NCBI RefSeq assembly: GCF_041734735.1 | Contig: NC_134887.1 | Location: 32,611,357-32,675,356, forward strand | DNA: 64,000 nucleotides | Reading direction: 5' to 3' | Source: Babylonia areolata | Taxonomy: Eukaryota > Mollusca > Gastropoda > Neogastropoda > Buccinidae | Shown: positions 38,159-50,229 of the stretch, one piece after another | Layout: the number at the start of each line of letters is the position of its first letter | How positions within the stretch are numbered: position 1 is the stretch's first letter | Translations under genes and position numbers: made by a program | The notes under the pieces: model-generated | The model's input: only the letters and a program-made list of their open reading frames with translations | The model's database searches: none | What the model was told of the DNA's origin: nothing

Positions 38159-39204
38159 CACTGGCCAAAGTCAGTTCATCTTTTTTTTTTTTAATGATGA
38201 GGGTGAGGAGGTAGACAGGTGCAGAAGAGACAGGGAGAGTGAGCGTTGTGTAGACTTGTACTACTGTGAAACTGAGGAAGCGTTTTTGTTTTTTTTTTGT
38301 TTTTTTATATTATGTTTAATAATGTTTATCAGGACTGGATTCTGATTGCTTGTCCATCTCATGAGCCTTCGACGTCAGAGATTTCGCTATTGAGATGGCT
38401 ATTATTCTGACTGTCATCACCATTATGAGATGACTATCATTGTGACTGTCATCACCATTATCAACTGTTGATCATCTATCATTGTGACTATCGTCACCAT
38501 TATCAACTGTTGGTCATCTGTCATTGTGACTGTCATCACCATTATCAACTGTTGGTCATCTTTCATTGTGACTATCATCACCATTATCAACTGTTGGTCA
38601 TCTATCATTGTGACTGTCATCACCATTATCAACTGTTGGTCATCTATCATTGTGACTATCATCACCATTATCAACTGTTGGTCATCTTTCATTGTGACTG
38701 TCATCACCATTATCAACTGTTGGTCATCTTTCATTGTGACTATCATCACCATTATCAACTGTTGGTCATCTATCATTGTGACTATCATCACCATTATCAA
38801 CTGTTGGTCATCTGTCATTGTGACTATCATCACCATGTCATTGTGACTGTCATCACCATTATTAACTGTTGGTCATCTATCATTGTGACTATCATCACCA
38901 TTATCAACTGTTGGTCATCTATCATGACTATCGTCACCATTATCAACTGTTGGTCATCTTTCATTGTGACTGTCATCACCATTATCAACTGTTGTCATCA
39001 TTCCCCAAGGCAGGCAGATTGGTTCTTACCCTCTGAAGATAATCCTTGTCTTTGGAAAGTTTAGTTTTAGAAAGAACTGTGTATTGGGTGTGGAATGGAA
39101 TCTAGCTTCTCAGAAGTACTTGTGGCGGATGAGGTGACTTTCTCATCAAAAACACGTTTGTTTGGCCTTGGGAATGAGAGAATACTCAGTAACAGAACAA
39201 GTTG
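38159..39204 (+). other. Start of ANKFY1 3' UTR
   Basis: Follows the stop without an obvious early AATAAA. It includes T-runs (about 38180 and 38287-38305) and the 42-bp array described separately. Confidence 0.6.
38390..39005 (+). repeat. 42-bp tandem array in the 3' UTR, about 14 copies
   Basis: Unit contains TTGTGACTATCATCACCATT, ATCAACTGTTGGTCATCTAT and CA. Since 42 is a multiple of three, frames stay open on both strands (up to 198 codons); these are not genes. Confidence 0.95.
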
Positions 39205-39623
39205 AAATATTTATTCATGATGATGAACAATTTTGAGAAGGCTGTTAAAGATGATACCATTATTGTTTGCTTGTAATGTATGTCGATTAGGAATTTTACA
39301 TGAGTTGCCGACGTTGAGACTGTCGGGGTGGCGCACAGGTGGATGTGAGTGAGAAAGCCGGCAGGAGAGAGTGTGGTGTGGTGGGGAGGGAGGGGGAGTG
39401 TGGTGTGTTGTGGAGGGAGGGGGAGTGGTGTGGTGGGGAGGGAGGGGAATGGTGGGTGTGTGGCTGTTGCGGTGACAGCAGATTGCTGGGAGCTGTGAAC
39501 TGGTTGTCAACAGAACAGGCTGAAACACTGGCGGTGGTGAACAACAAATTAACAAATTCAAGCGTGTTTGTGCTGTCTTTTTTCTGAAGCGCTTGCTTAA
39601 TCTGTTTGATATGTTGCATGCTG

Positions 39624-39659
<36 letters not shown>

Positions 39660-40226
39660 GTGTGAATCAAACCCCCCTCCAAACTGTAAGCCTATGTGCT
39701 GCTTGCTCCAGGTGCTAATTGTTACAACGCACAGCCATCGCTAAAATCACTGTAACCCACGTTTAGTCACCATGCTGTACTTGGTCTTTTCTTAAGGTTC
39801 GTTTTGCATGCATGATGCGGAAAGGGTGGAAATAGCCCCAGTTCTCTTTCCAGGCTTGAACAAGTTTACTTTTCTGATCTGCATCATGAAGAGAGCTTTT
39901 CACTACACGTACTTTACCGTGACTCACTAGTGCAGACTCCGGCAGGGAGTCCAATTCCTGTCCTGTGCAAACTATTATCTGTACAGTTTTCCAGCAGACT
40001 TCACAACCATGTGAAAATCTTTCCAGATAAGTCGACATATTTCAGTAGGAAAGAGTATTTCGATCTTTTTCTTTTTGATATTGATTTCAGCTTTGATTCT
40101 GTTTTTGTACAAACACATTGAAAAAGGTATTTCACTTTGAAAGGACCAAACAGTGATTCTGTTTGTGTTCCAACGTCAGCGCTGCCCCCCAGGTGCAGTC
40201 TGGATGTCCCATCATATGACCACATC
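39205..40226 (+). other. 3' UTR or intergenic sequence
   Basis: Contains a GGGAGGGAG-rich stretch (39360-39455), a (TG)n run (39627-39664) and a reverse copy of the dispersed block with GACTCCCTGCCGGAGTCTGC complement (about 39780-40040). No coding signal. Confidence 0.55.
39780..40040 (-). repeat. Dispersed block, reverse copy
   Basis: The complement reads TTGCACAGGACAGGAATTGG, ACTCCCTGCCGGAGTCTGCA and CTAGTGAGTCACGGTAAAGT, matching 36050-36120. The surrounding sequence has no further match in the window. Confidence 0.6.
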
Positions 40227-40587
40227 GGGCGCAATAGCCGAGTGGTTAAAGCGTTGGACTGTCAATCTGAGGGTCCCGGGTTCGAATCACGGTGACGGCG
40301 CCTGGTGGGTAAAGGGTGGAGATTTTTACGATCTCCCAGGTCAACATATGTGCAGACCTGCTAGTGCCTGAACCCCCTTCGTGTGTATATGCAAGCAGAA
40401 GATCAAATACGCATGTTAAAGATCCTGCAATCCATGTCAGCGTTCAGTGGGTTATGGAAACAAGAAGATACCCAGCATGCACACCCCCGAAAACGGAGTA
40501 TGGCTGCCTACATGGTGGGGTAAAAGCGGTCATACACGTAAAAGCCCACTCGTGTGCAGACGAGTGAACGCAGAAGAAGAAGAAGAA
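40227..40587 (+). mobile_element. SINE-A, complete
   Basis: Intact head, A and B boxes and body, with a (GAA)n tail. Target duplication GACCACATC at 40218-40226 and 40588-40596. Very similar to the copies at 33885 and 42258, implying recent activity. Confidence 0.96.
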
Positions 40588-40596
40588 GACCACATC

Positions 40597-41068
40597 ATGT
40601 GGAAATATTGTGTATAATGCACCATAGGCTTGCTAGAAATGGCCAGGGAAATACAACATGGGAGACAACTGCAAAGTTTTGCAGGACACGCCCCTCTTCA
40701 GACGCCAAATGACCTCCCTGGAATTGTGTGCCAACGCTGATGTAGATAGCGGATTGTATTCTTGCTTGCGTTTTGGCTTCCATTATATTGCTTCTGTACA
40801 TTTTTATTTGCTTGATAAAAGCAAAAAATGTTGTTGTTTTGTTTTTATTAAAGCAAAAAATGTTGGTTTTTGTTGTTGTTGTGTTTGCATTTGTGATGCC
40901 GTGAAATCAAGGTTTCTGTATGATGCAAAGTAAGTGCCAAGCACATCTAATGTGTTTGTGAGAGGAATGTGTGTTTTTTTTTCCATTATGGGCATGTTTG
41001 TATCTATGTGTGTTTGGGTATGTATGTGTTCATGCACATTGTGTGTGTGTGTGTGTGTGCGTGCGTGC

Positions 41069-41099
<31 letters not shown>

Positions 41100-42243
41100 C
41101 TCATGCATGTGTGTGTGTGTGAGAAGCTGTAGAAAAAAATGTGTTCGATCAACAAAAAGAGAAGGAAAAGTGGTGGTTTCAATCTTGGTTAGTCCTGGAA
41201 TGTGTACACAGTCGTCTGCAGTGTTCTTTCATTGTGTCTTCATATGCCCGTTTCCTTTCTAGTGTTGACGTCCACATTACCGTAGTATTCTATGGCATGT
41301 CGGACAGGACAGAACTTGCCATGTTTTCCATACTTATAGGATGCTGTTCATTTTTCTTTTCTTTTTCTTTTTTTTTTGGTTTGCTGGCCCATTATCTGCA
41401 CTGTTTCAGTGGCATTTCTCTCGTATGTGGGTGGTAAATTTTACCTGTTCCTTTTTATGGCAAGTGGTATTGTCATTCATTATTTGTGTGCGTGTTTTGT
41501 CTTTTCTTTTTGTTTGTTGTGTTTTAGTGGCGCAGGCTTGGTCCTGTTGGTTTACAGTAACCTTGTTGTTTACGTTCATATGTATGCTGTTTATGATTTT
41601 AGATTGTGAGCAGATGACAAAATTAAAATGCTGTATTGGTTGAGAAGATTATGGCGAACAGAAGGTTAATTCTTGGTCCCTTTCTTGTCAAATGGCCATG
41701 TTTGGATTTTGTGTTATTTTGTAACTTTTTTTTTTTCATATTTGCTGGTGATAATTGAGGTAATCATAGTTTTTGGTGATGAATGCACATATTGCTTTTC
41801 CTTTATTTTTCCCCTTACTTTTCCTTTTTAGATAAATAGTGGTTGAAGCAAGAAATGGAATCAGCGGTATGGATGACTTCATGTCACTGGACAGTAGGTT
41901 GTATGAACAGTATTGTCCGAGATATTGAGTGTGACATGTATGTGTGTGTGTGTGTGTGTTGACGGTACATTTCACGGACAAGAGAAGCACAGTTCACACT
42001 GCTCATTTCCATCACGTCCAAGTTTCCATCAGCGTGTGAACGAGCGTACATCTGTCTTTGGCAACAATGTGTATTGCATTCCTCATGTATTTATTAACAG
42101 ACAAGGGCGACAGTGAATCTGTGATGAAGACCTGACCTGATGGATCGACCTCTATGTTCTGTGTTGTGACGTCTTTTTTTTCAGGACTTGGGGAGGTGGG
42201 GGGGCGGTGGGTGAGGGAGGTGGAGGTGTGGAGTGGGCATATT
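40597..42243 (+). other. T/G-rich noncoding region
   Basis: Unique sequence with (TG)n near 41038-41123 and 41940-41960. Short frames here are T-rich and show no family resemblance. Possibly part of a long 3' UTR of ANKFY1. Confidence 0.5.
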
Positions 42244-42257
42244 GAACTGGACTGTTG

Positions 42258-42619
42258 ACGGGCGCAATAGCCGAGTGGTTAAAGCGTTGGACTGTCAATC
42301 TGAGGGTCCCGGGTTCGAATCACGGTGACGGCGCCTGGTGGGTAAAGGGTGGAGATTTTTACGATCTCCCAGGTCAACATATGTGCAGACCTGCTAGTGC
42401 CTGAACCCCCTTCGTGTGTATATGCAAGCAGAAGATCAAATACGCACATTAAAGATCCTGTAATCAATGTCAGCGTTCGGTGGGTTATGGAAACAAGAAC
42501 ATACCCAGCATGCACACCCCCGAAAACGGAATATGGCTGCCTACATGGTGGGGTAAAAACAGTCATACACGTAAAAGCCCACCCGTGTGCATACGAGTGA
42601 ACGCAGAAGAAGAAGAGAA
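42258..42619 (+). mobile_element. SINE-A, complete
   Basis: Intact copy with target duplication GAACTGGACTGTTG at 42244-42257 and 42620-42633 (14 bp, perfect). Confidence 0.96.
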
Positions 42620-42764
42620 GAACTGGACTGTTGTAAACATGATCTGTGAGCGTTGATTGAATGATTGATGTTCTGTCATTCACGCTCAGAAGAAAGCCCG
42701 CCCAGTTAACGCACAAGGAACTGGAAGACTTACTTGGTGGTAATGATGTGAATGTATATGGAGG

Positions 42765-43010
42765 TGCTGTGGTGGAAGGGGTTAGGCATTGGACGTCTGA
42801 TCCAGCGTTCACCAGTGATCAGGGTTCCAGTCCCTGTTTCAGCATGGTGTTGTGTCCTTGGGGAAAGGCTCTGTACTCTGACTTTTCCTCACTCCACCCA
42901 GGTGTGAATGGGCACCTGACTTCAGTCGGGGAAGTAAGAATAGCTCCAGACACACTGGATATGAATTCACTGCCCTGATGGTTGTAAAAGGACTCTTAAC
43001 CGTTAACAGT
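42765..43010 (+). mobile_element. tRNA-like SINE of a third family
   Basis: Head GTGGTGGAAGGGGTTAGGCA then GGGTTCCAGTCCC (B-box-like), followed by CCTTGGGGAAAGGCTCTGTA, CACCCAGGTGTGAATGGGCA and CCTGACTTCAGTCGGGGAAG. This layout is seen in several animal SINEs. There is no second copy here, so family is not assigned. Confidence 0.6.
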
Positions 43011-43564
43011 TCATACAGCACTTAACCCTGCAGCTGTTACCCAAATCAGTCCAACCCTGTTACCCAAATCAGTCCAACTGGGTCCTGTGTGTGGAACAGT
43101 GGCCTCACATAGAACGCCAAAGGAATCGGAACATTGCAACATGTGTTTTTCACAATTTAATAGTCGGCTTGTGTGTGTTGCATTAGATACAGCCGAACAC
43201 AGATCTGTGTGCATGTTAACCTGAAAGATTGGAACCCCTCCCCCCCGCCCGCTCCCCCGGTGTTTTAACACAACAGATGCTTTGACTTGAAGCACGGGAC
43301 CTCTCATACCCTTGAGAAGAAATCCCAGCACGCACCACCGGGCTACCCTTCTCATCATTGGTTAAATCAAAAAGCTGGCACCCAAAACTTGAAAGAGAAA
43401 ACTTTGAAGGCAGAAATTCCTGGATATGTGACCAGGTTATTTGTCAGAATTGTAAATATACTTATTATTCATGTTTCACATTCCTAGCAAGATGAGCTTT
43501 GTCATTGCCATCTGTTGCTGAGTGTCGGCGTTTTCTGTGGCTGAGGGATGTGGGAAAGGAGAGG
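43011..43564 (+). other. Noncoding, nothing notable
   Basis: Unique sequence with a C-run near 43237-43257. No gene or repeat recognised. Confidence 0.5.
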
Positions 43565-43830
43565 AATGTGTGTGTGTGTGTGTGTGTGTAAAATGTATGT
43601 GTGTGTGTAAAGTGTGTGTGTGTAAAATGTATGTGTGTGTGTAAAATGTATGTGTGTGTGCTATGTGTGTGTAAAATGTGTGTGTGTGTGTGTAAAATGT
43701 GTGCGTGTGTAAAATATGTGTGTATTTGTAAAATGTGTGTGTGTGTAATATGTGTGTGTATGTGTGTAATCTGTGTGTGTAATATTTGTGTGTGTGTAAA
43801 ATTGTGTGTGTGAATGTGCGTGTAAATTCT
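43565..43830 (+). repeat. TG / TAAAATG compound array
   Basis: Alternating GTGTGTGTG and TAAAATGT blocks. Confidence 0.9.
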
Positions 43831-46800
43831 CTGTGTGTGTGTGAGTGATTGGGAGAGAGAACTTTGCTCTTTGTGCTCAGATTTATGGTGAAGGATAAGA
43901 GAGAGTGTTTTGCTCAACACTTTGGTCTAGAACATATTTACTGTTTTGTACTGAACTTTCATTTTTCTCAGTGTGCGTTTGTATCTCTTGTACGTGTATA
44001 ATCTGGTACACACATTGATACAAAGCTGCTGATAGCTCTAATTGATAACCTGGTTGGATGACCCACCAACTGTGTTAATGAAGGTCCATAATCTGCACTG
44101 ACCTTCCGTTTTACATTGTCTCATGGACATGTCAGCATGCACAGGTGATCAAATAATGACAGTGGGAACAAGCCGAACAAAAGCAGAGTTTGAGCACACT
44201 GGATTCTATCCCAGTGAAAGCAGTGTTAACAAAGACATGGACCACACAGAGATAAACACAAACACTCATTGTTGTCATCTGCTTATTTGGAGATTAGCAA
44301 GTTACCTTTAAGATGACAGACGCGAAAGCTGAGTGGTTAAGGTGGCGCACAACGTCAAATTTTTGTTTCTCAGCTTTGACTTGAGGTACAATCTTGAAAT
44401 TTTGCACACTGTTGTAACACTTGAATAGTAGTCTGTCAATTTTTTTGAGGGGAGCAGATCTGACAAAAGAAACAGAATTTATTGGATGATGAACATTTTG
44501 TTGTATTAACGTTTTTAGGAACTGAACCACAACTAATCCAAAGCTCCAATTCCTTATTTCTTGATATGGACTTAATGGCCATAGAATACAATGAGAAAAT
44601 TTCAATTTTTTAGAAAATCATTTACTATTCAGAAAGGAAAGCTGAAAATGTGTTATTTTTACATTCGTCACAGAATGTAACATTTTCTTTATTTGCACGA
44701 CAACTACACAAGCTAGAGTTTTGAGAATGTCTCAAAGTATTCAGCTGCCAATTTTACATACACTTACCAATTTTCATTCAAACATCTCCACTCAAACCCA
44801 CGATATAGTGTTCCTAAACAAGGAGATGACTGTAAAAATGTCATTTTGAGAAAATGGACTGTAAAGAGAAATTTGAGAAACTGAATCTGAAAACGTGTAC
44901 GATCAGCAGGGGTATAAGCAACAAAACTAAGAAAAAGAAATATATTACAGCCACGAAACAGTCCTTGTGCTTGGTTAGATTTTGAAACAGACTGTTTGCC
45001 TTGAATAGTACCCTCCATTATGAATGCAAACAATTGAAGAGACATTTATACTTGTTTATTCTGCGGAGATAAAAAATATTACGGCTGTGAAACAGTCCTT
45101 GTGCTCAGTTTTTGAAACCGACTGTTGGCTTTGAATAGTATCACCGTTATGAATGTTGGTCGGTGATTGAAGTAGACATGTCTACTTGCTTGTTGTGTGC
45201 TCCAGTGATACTGGTGTTTGCTGTGTTAGACACTGCACCTGTCTGGAACAGTCTCACAGCAGCTGATGAGAGCTGTGTGTTCCCTGTCGATTTGTATCCA
45301 TTGCTTTGAACAAATAGTGCAGCTGCACTGTTCGCATGCACAGGTTGTTTTGCATGGTGAAGTGTTGCTTTGAGTTTTACCATTGTTAATTAAGGTACGT
45401 TTTGGTTGTATTAACGTTTTACCTTTATGAATTAATGAGAGATTAATTTCATGGAGAAAATTTGTTTACGCTTGTGTAAAATGTTTACATAGATTATAAA
45501 AAAGATTGGATATGAAGAGCAATTCAGACACTTGTTTCCAATAGCATGTATTGGTAAGTCTTGTTTTCTGTGAAGTGTATTGGACTAGTTACGGTTTTGT
45601 GAAGCATGTAAAATCTTGTGTGTGTGTGTGTTTATATGCAGGTCAGTAAACTGGTGGCTGGATCACAATGATTGATGTTTTTTTGTTGTACAGTTTTTGT
45701 GTATTCCACCTGTATTAGTGCCAGTAATGTCCATCTTATATTGAACTGAATGGCGTCTGGGTCTTTCCCTGTCCTGTTCTTTCTGTCCATGAAAAGGACA
45801 CAACCTACAGTACTTGTTCTCAGTCTGTCTTGGGTCAGCAGACATTCAAACCTGATCCCATCATATTTAGGCCATTGGGTAGCGTTTGTGTATCGACTTG
45901 TTCACTCCTCTCTAACATTTACACTGGAAGTATCTCTGTTGAAAATATGTTTTCATAATTGAATACCACTGGTGTAGAAGAACGGTTTCACTGGCCATAT
46001 GTTTGAGCTTTGGGTTCATTTCCCTGTTGTTTGTATTGCTTCTCTTGTGCGTCTAGGCTCTTGATATTTTATGTAAGTGAACAACTTGGATGTCTGTGTG
46101 GAACTGTACTTGTTTTTCCTTTATTTCATGTGTTAAAACTGGAAATGAGAGTTCGATAGGTGTACATGTGTGAATGTCTGCGGGCAGGGATTTCTCACAA
46201 ACCACTGACTGATTAAAGTGATTTTCATAGAGGTACACCAGTAGAATCTGTCACCATGACAGAATGAGTCTTTATCCACCCTCACTCCCCTCCCGCATTT
46301 GTATGTGTGGCAAAAAATCACATGTTTAAGACTGCAATACAAACCTGTGACTATCCTTCGAGTAGAAAAATTTGTTACCTTTTTCAAAGGTCAAAGCAAT
46401 AATCTTGTTGTTGCAAGATAAAGCAAAAAACAACAACAAAAAAACCCAGCTGTTACCTTCATGAAGGGTCAAAGCAATAATCTTTTGTTGCTGTTGTTGT
46501 CGTTGCAAGATAATTCATTTGAACTCGATCTTTGTTCCAAAGGTGAAGGAAAAGATGAAACAGTATCTCTTCTAAACAGCTTTATCTCCAAAACTGTGCA
46601 TACTTCTTAAAGTAACCATGGACAGATGATGTTAAGTTGATCATGGTAAGGGAGTTAAGGACATTATCATTTCCCTGGCATGTTCAGAAGTGGATGACAT
46701 TGACAACTTCACACAGATCTCAGTTGATCATAGTCATGGAGCAAGAGATTACATTTTCAAACATGTTTTAACAGGAACAGAAATTAAGAACCATACTCAT

Positions 46801-49065
46801 TTATACAATGTTCATTGAGTAACGTTTGATAGAAGGTAAAGTTTGGGGAATGTGTATATTAAAACTGGGAACTGTTCATTGAACATCTGTTCACAAATGT
46901 GATATCGGACAAGGAAAATGGGATTTATTCATAAACAAAAGGTCAGTCAGTCATGGTTTTTTTTTTGTCAGTCAATCTTGTTAAAAACCCACACTTTTTC
47001 CTGGTGTCTTGGACTGAAGAAGGCAAAGGTTAGGAAATATATTCCATTTTTATTTATTCATGCCGGACTGACGAAATTGCATAGACGAGTGTCCTATAGT
47101 TATACCAGAATACTATGTTTTTCAGAATCTACCTGCATGTTTTGAAAATCATTGTGTGATCCAGGCCCTCATCTCTTTGTTCTCTGAAATGGCTTTTTTC
47201 TTTGATCAAATGACTTTAATAATAATGAGTTGTCTTTTTCCCTTACGGTACAAGGCATAACAGTTTGTTCTGTAAATGGTGCATGCCAGTGTAAAAACTG
47301 TTATGTTGTAAATGGAATGGAACAAAAGTTATCCCTTTCCCTTTGAGCAAAAAAAATCCCCAGAAGAGATGTATGCTTATCTATGCGTGTGTGTGTGTGT
47401 GTGTTGGAGGGTGAGGGGGGGGGGGTGGTGGAGGTGGAGCCATAGTGTTTTTGTTCTCCGTTTGTGTATTTAAAAAAATATGTATTACAGAAACCATTTT
47501 TATCACTCGTCAGCTGTACAACTGGTGTAAATGTCAATTTTTATTTCAGGCTGAAAGTAAAGTTAACCCACGTGTATAAGGGATGAAGCTTCCAATTTGA
47601 GTTAATGCTTCTGTGACTCATGTGAATACGAGCACATTTATTTGTCGAATGTTCGTTTTCCATATTCTTATTTCTGGGACACCCACCTGCAGTGTCGCCA
47701 AGGTCACTGCAATGGTGTTCAGTAGAAAGCTTGACAAACTTTCTGAAACATAATCAGAACAGTGAACATATTTAGCCTTAAAGACTCTTGCTGCTTTCAG
47801 TAGTGCCCTTTCTGATGCAAATGAAAATAATCGCAAAACATGCCCCTTAAGCGACAATCCTCATTAATCGGCTGACACCAAAGACCATCGTAAAAAATTT
47901 GTAAAAAAACGAAAAAAAAAAATCCCACAGCAATGCACTGGAAGAGACATATGTCCCCTATGAGAGCAGGGCATTAAAGGTTGAAGAGTTTGGGATTTTT
48001 TTTTCACTCGAATTAGTGGTCCTAGTCTTCCTCACTACGGCCCATAGTTCACTCGGTTGTGAGTTAAGAGCCATGAAGGGGACTGAAAATCATATGTTGG
48101 TATCACCTGAAGGGGTTCAGGTCCCAAACCTCCCTGTCGGTCTGCGATTCAATTCCACTGGTGGTGAGTGTTCAGTTTTATTTTTAACTTCTGGTCTGAA
48201 GTTGGCGAAAGCTTGCTGTTCTTTCTCTGTTGGGATCTTGTGGGTGTCGAGTTTGTTGAATTAATAATTGTATGTCAGTATGTTAGGAAATATGTGTTCC
48301 TCATGGCAGGGGGTATGCTCTTACACAAGTTGGAATTAAACCTCTCTCCTGGCATTACAAAATGTGAAGCGTGCGTGTGTGTATGTGTCCAAAATGTCGA
48401 TTTCCATAAAGTAATATGCCAATGTCATTTGTATGCAAGGCTTGTGAACTTGTATCGATAATCTAGCAAGTATTATATATGGTCTGCATTTATCGATTCA
48501 ACAGTAAGAATACTGAGAAATGAATGACAGAAGGAAATAAACTGGACACCATAACCAAGATTATTTGCTGCTGTTCAAGTGCATTCTCACTTTCACATTG
48601 AATTTAGCAATTGTTCATGAACTAAATATATTTACTCATCATTCTCAATCAATATAAAACAGTTGTACCTGCAACTATGTACTCAATGACATTCATATTT
48701 ATATAATGTACCATGACCCCACCCCCAAAACCCCTCCTTTTTGTTTTTGTGATGTTGCTAAACTGTTGTGCAGTGTGTATAAAGGCAGTCCTACATACCC
48801 ATGTTTTTATGTACTCATTTTTGGGTCAGTCTGTCATTGGATAATTTTTTTTCACTCTCAAAATAAAAGACACAACCCTGAACTGTGTGGTATTTTGTTT
48901 TTGTCAGTAATGGGAAGAGAACACAGGCTTAGTTTTGAAATTTCTCACAACCAACGTTCATATTAGTATACTCAAAATACGCCATGACAAACATGCATCA
49001 TATCTTCTCTAATTCATAGTTACAATAATTGACCTGAAAACAAACGAGTCTGATTTAGCAACACC
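43831..49065 (+). other. Long T-rich noncoding region
   Basis: No gene. A segment of about 109 bp is repeated directly at 44938-45046 and 45072-45180 (GAAACAGTCCTTGTGCT and TTTGAATAGTA in both). A shorter pair with GGTCAAAGCAATAATCTT lies at 46385 and 46466. AATAAA hexamers near 48536 and 48862 are candidate polyadenylation signals for a long ANKFY1 3' UTR. Confidence 0.5.
44938..45180 (+). repeat. Two direct copies of a segment of about 109 bp
   Basis: Copy 1 at 44938-45046 and copy 2 at about 45072-45180 share AATATTAC, GAAACAGTCCTTGTGCT, GACTGTT and TTTGAATAGTA and end GTAGACAT or GAGACAT. Confidence 0.75.
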
Positions 49066-49129
49066 TTGCGGCAGCTGTGGAGTGTTGTCACCGTTTTCTT
49101 CCCCCACATCCTCCCCGCCTCTTTGTTGG

Positions 49130-49433
49130 CTGCTGGTCCTACATTCACATGTCTAGGAGTGGGATTTTACATGTGTAGCTGTTTTTCACCCTGCCATTTA
49201 GTTGGCCACACATTCTCCATTTTCAGGGGTGTGCATATTGGGTATGTTCAGGTTTCCATATCCCACCAAACATTGACATGGTTTACAGGATCTTCAGTTT
49301 GTGGATTCAACTGCAGGTGTATACACATGAAAGGAGTTTGGACACTGGCAGGTCTGCAGATATTCTGACCTTGGAGAATGGAAAAATTTCCTCCCTTAAT
49401 TTAATTTATACCCACCAGACACTGCCTGGGATT
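49130..49433 (-). mobile_element. Old SINE-A copy, split by a younger one
   Basis: Diverged reverse SINE-A (GTGTGCATATTGGGTATGTT, TTGACATGGTTTACAGGATC). Its head continues after the younger SINE at 49824-49870 (CGAACCCAGGACC, CTCTAACCACTCGGCTA). Confidence 0.85.
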
Positions 49434-49811
49434 ATTCTTCAACGTTCGTGGGCTGCAACTCCCACATTCACTGGTATTTACACAAGTTGACTTTTATTTG
49501 CATGACCATTTTTACCGTGCCAAGTAGGCAGCCATACTCCACTTTCGGGGGTGTGCATGCTGGGTATGTTCTTGTTTCCATAACCCACCGAACGCCGACA
49601 AGGATTACAGGATCTTTAACGTGCGTATTTGATCTTCTGCTTGCGTATACACACGAAGGGGGTTCAGGCACTAGCGGGTCTGCACATATGTTGACCTGAG
49701 AGATTGGAAAAATCTTCACCCTTTACCCACTAGGTGCCGTTACCAAGATTACAACCCGGGACCATCAGATTGAAAGTCTAATGCTTTAACCTCTATTGCT
49801 ATTGCACCTGT
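49434..49811 (-). mobile_element. Younger SINE-A nested in an older SINE-A
   Basis: Full reverse SINE-A. Target duplication CTGCCTGGGATT at 49422-49433 and 49812-49823 lies inside the B-box region of the older copy. Confidence 0.92.
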
Positions 49812-49823
49812 CTGCCTGGGATT

Positions 49824-49870
49824 CGAACCCAGGACCTTAGTGCAGTGCTCTAACCACTCGGCTATCATGA
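49824..49870 (-). mobile_element. Head of the older, split SINE-A
   Basis: The remaining tRNA-like head of the copy starting at 49130, with TAGCCGAGTGGTTAGAGC in complement. Confidence 0.85.
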
Positions 49871-50125
49871 GTGTCACTGACTGCTATTTGATGACAGGTA
49901 CACTGAATGCTTTAGTCACTACAGTGCAGGCACTTTGTAAAACTTAGGCATCTGACATAATGTTTTCTGTATAAAAAGTATAAATGCCTTCAGCATTTGA
50001 CACGGTTGTATGTATACAGGCATGTCTTCAATGCAGTGAGTTCAAAAAGTTAAATTGATTCACCTCTGAATGAATATTCTGGCTTGGAAAGTCATAAAGT
50101 AATCCAATTACACTCAGATTCTGCA

Positions 50126-50229
50126 GGAATGCCTCGCCAAAACAGAACTGCTTTAAAAAAATTAAAAAAAACAAAAAACAAAACATGCAGAAACAAATTT
50201 CTAAGCAATTCTGTTTTGGTGAGGCATTC
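50126..50229. terminator. Inverted repeat between convergent transcription units
   Basis: GAATGCCTCGCCAAAACAGA with ACTGCTT (50127-50153) is followed 49 bp later by AAGCAATTCTGTTTTGGTGA with GGCATTC (50203-50229). The 27-bp arms differ at two positions. The A-rich loop includes AAAAAACAAAAAACAAAAC. A hairpin role in 3' end formation is only a guess; a decayed MITE is equally possible. Confidence 0.5.

Noticed and set aside
38423-39064. Long frames on both strands in the 3' UTR
   Set aside because: Product of a 42-bp tandem unit, a multiple of three, lying behind the ANKFY1 stop.
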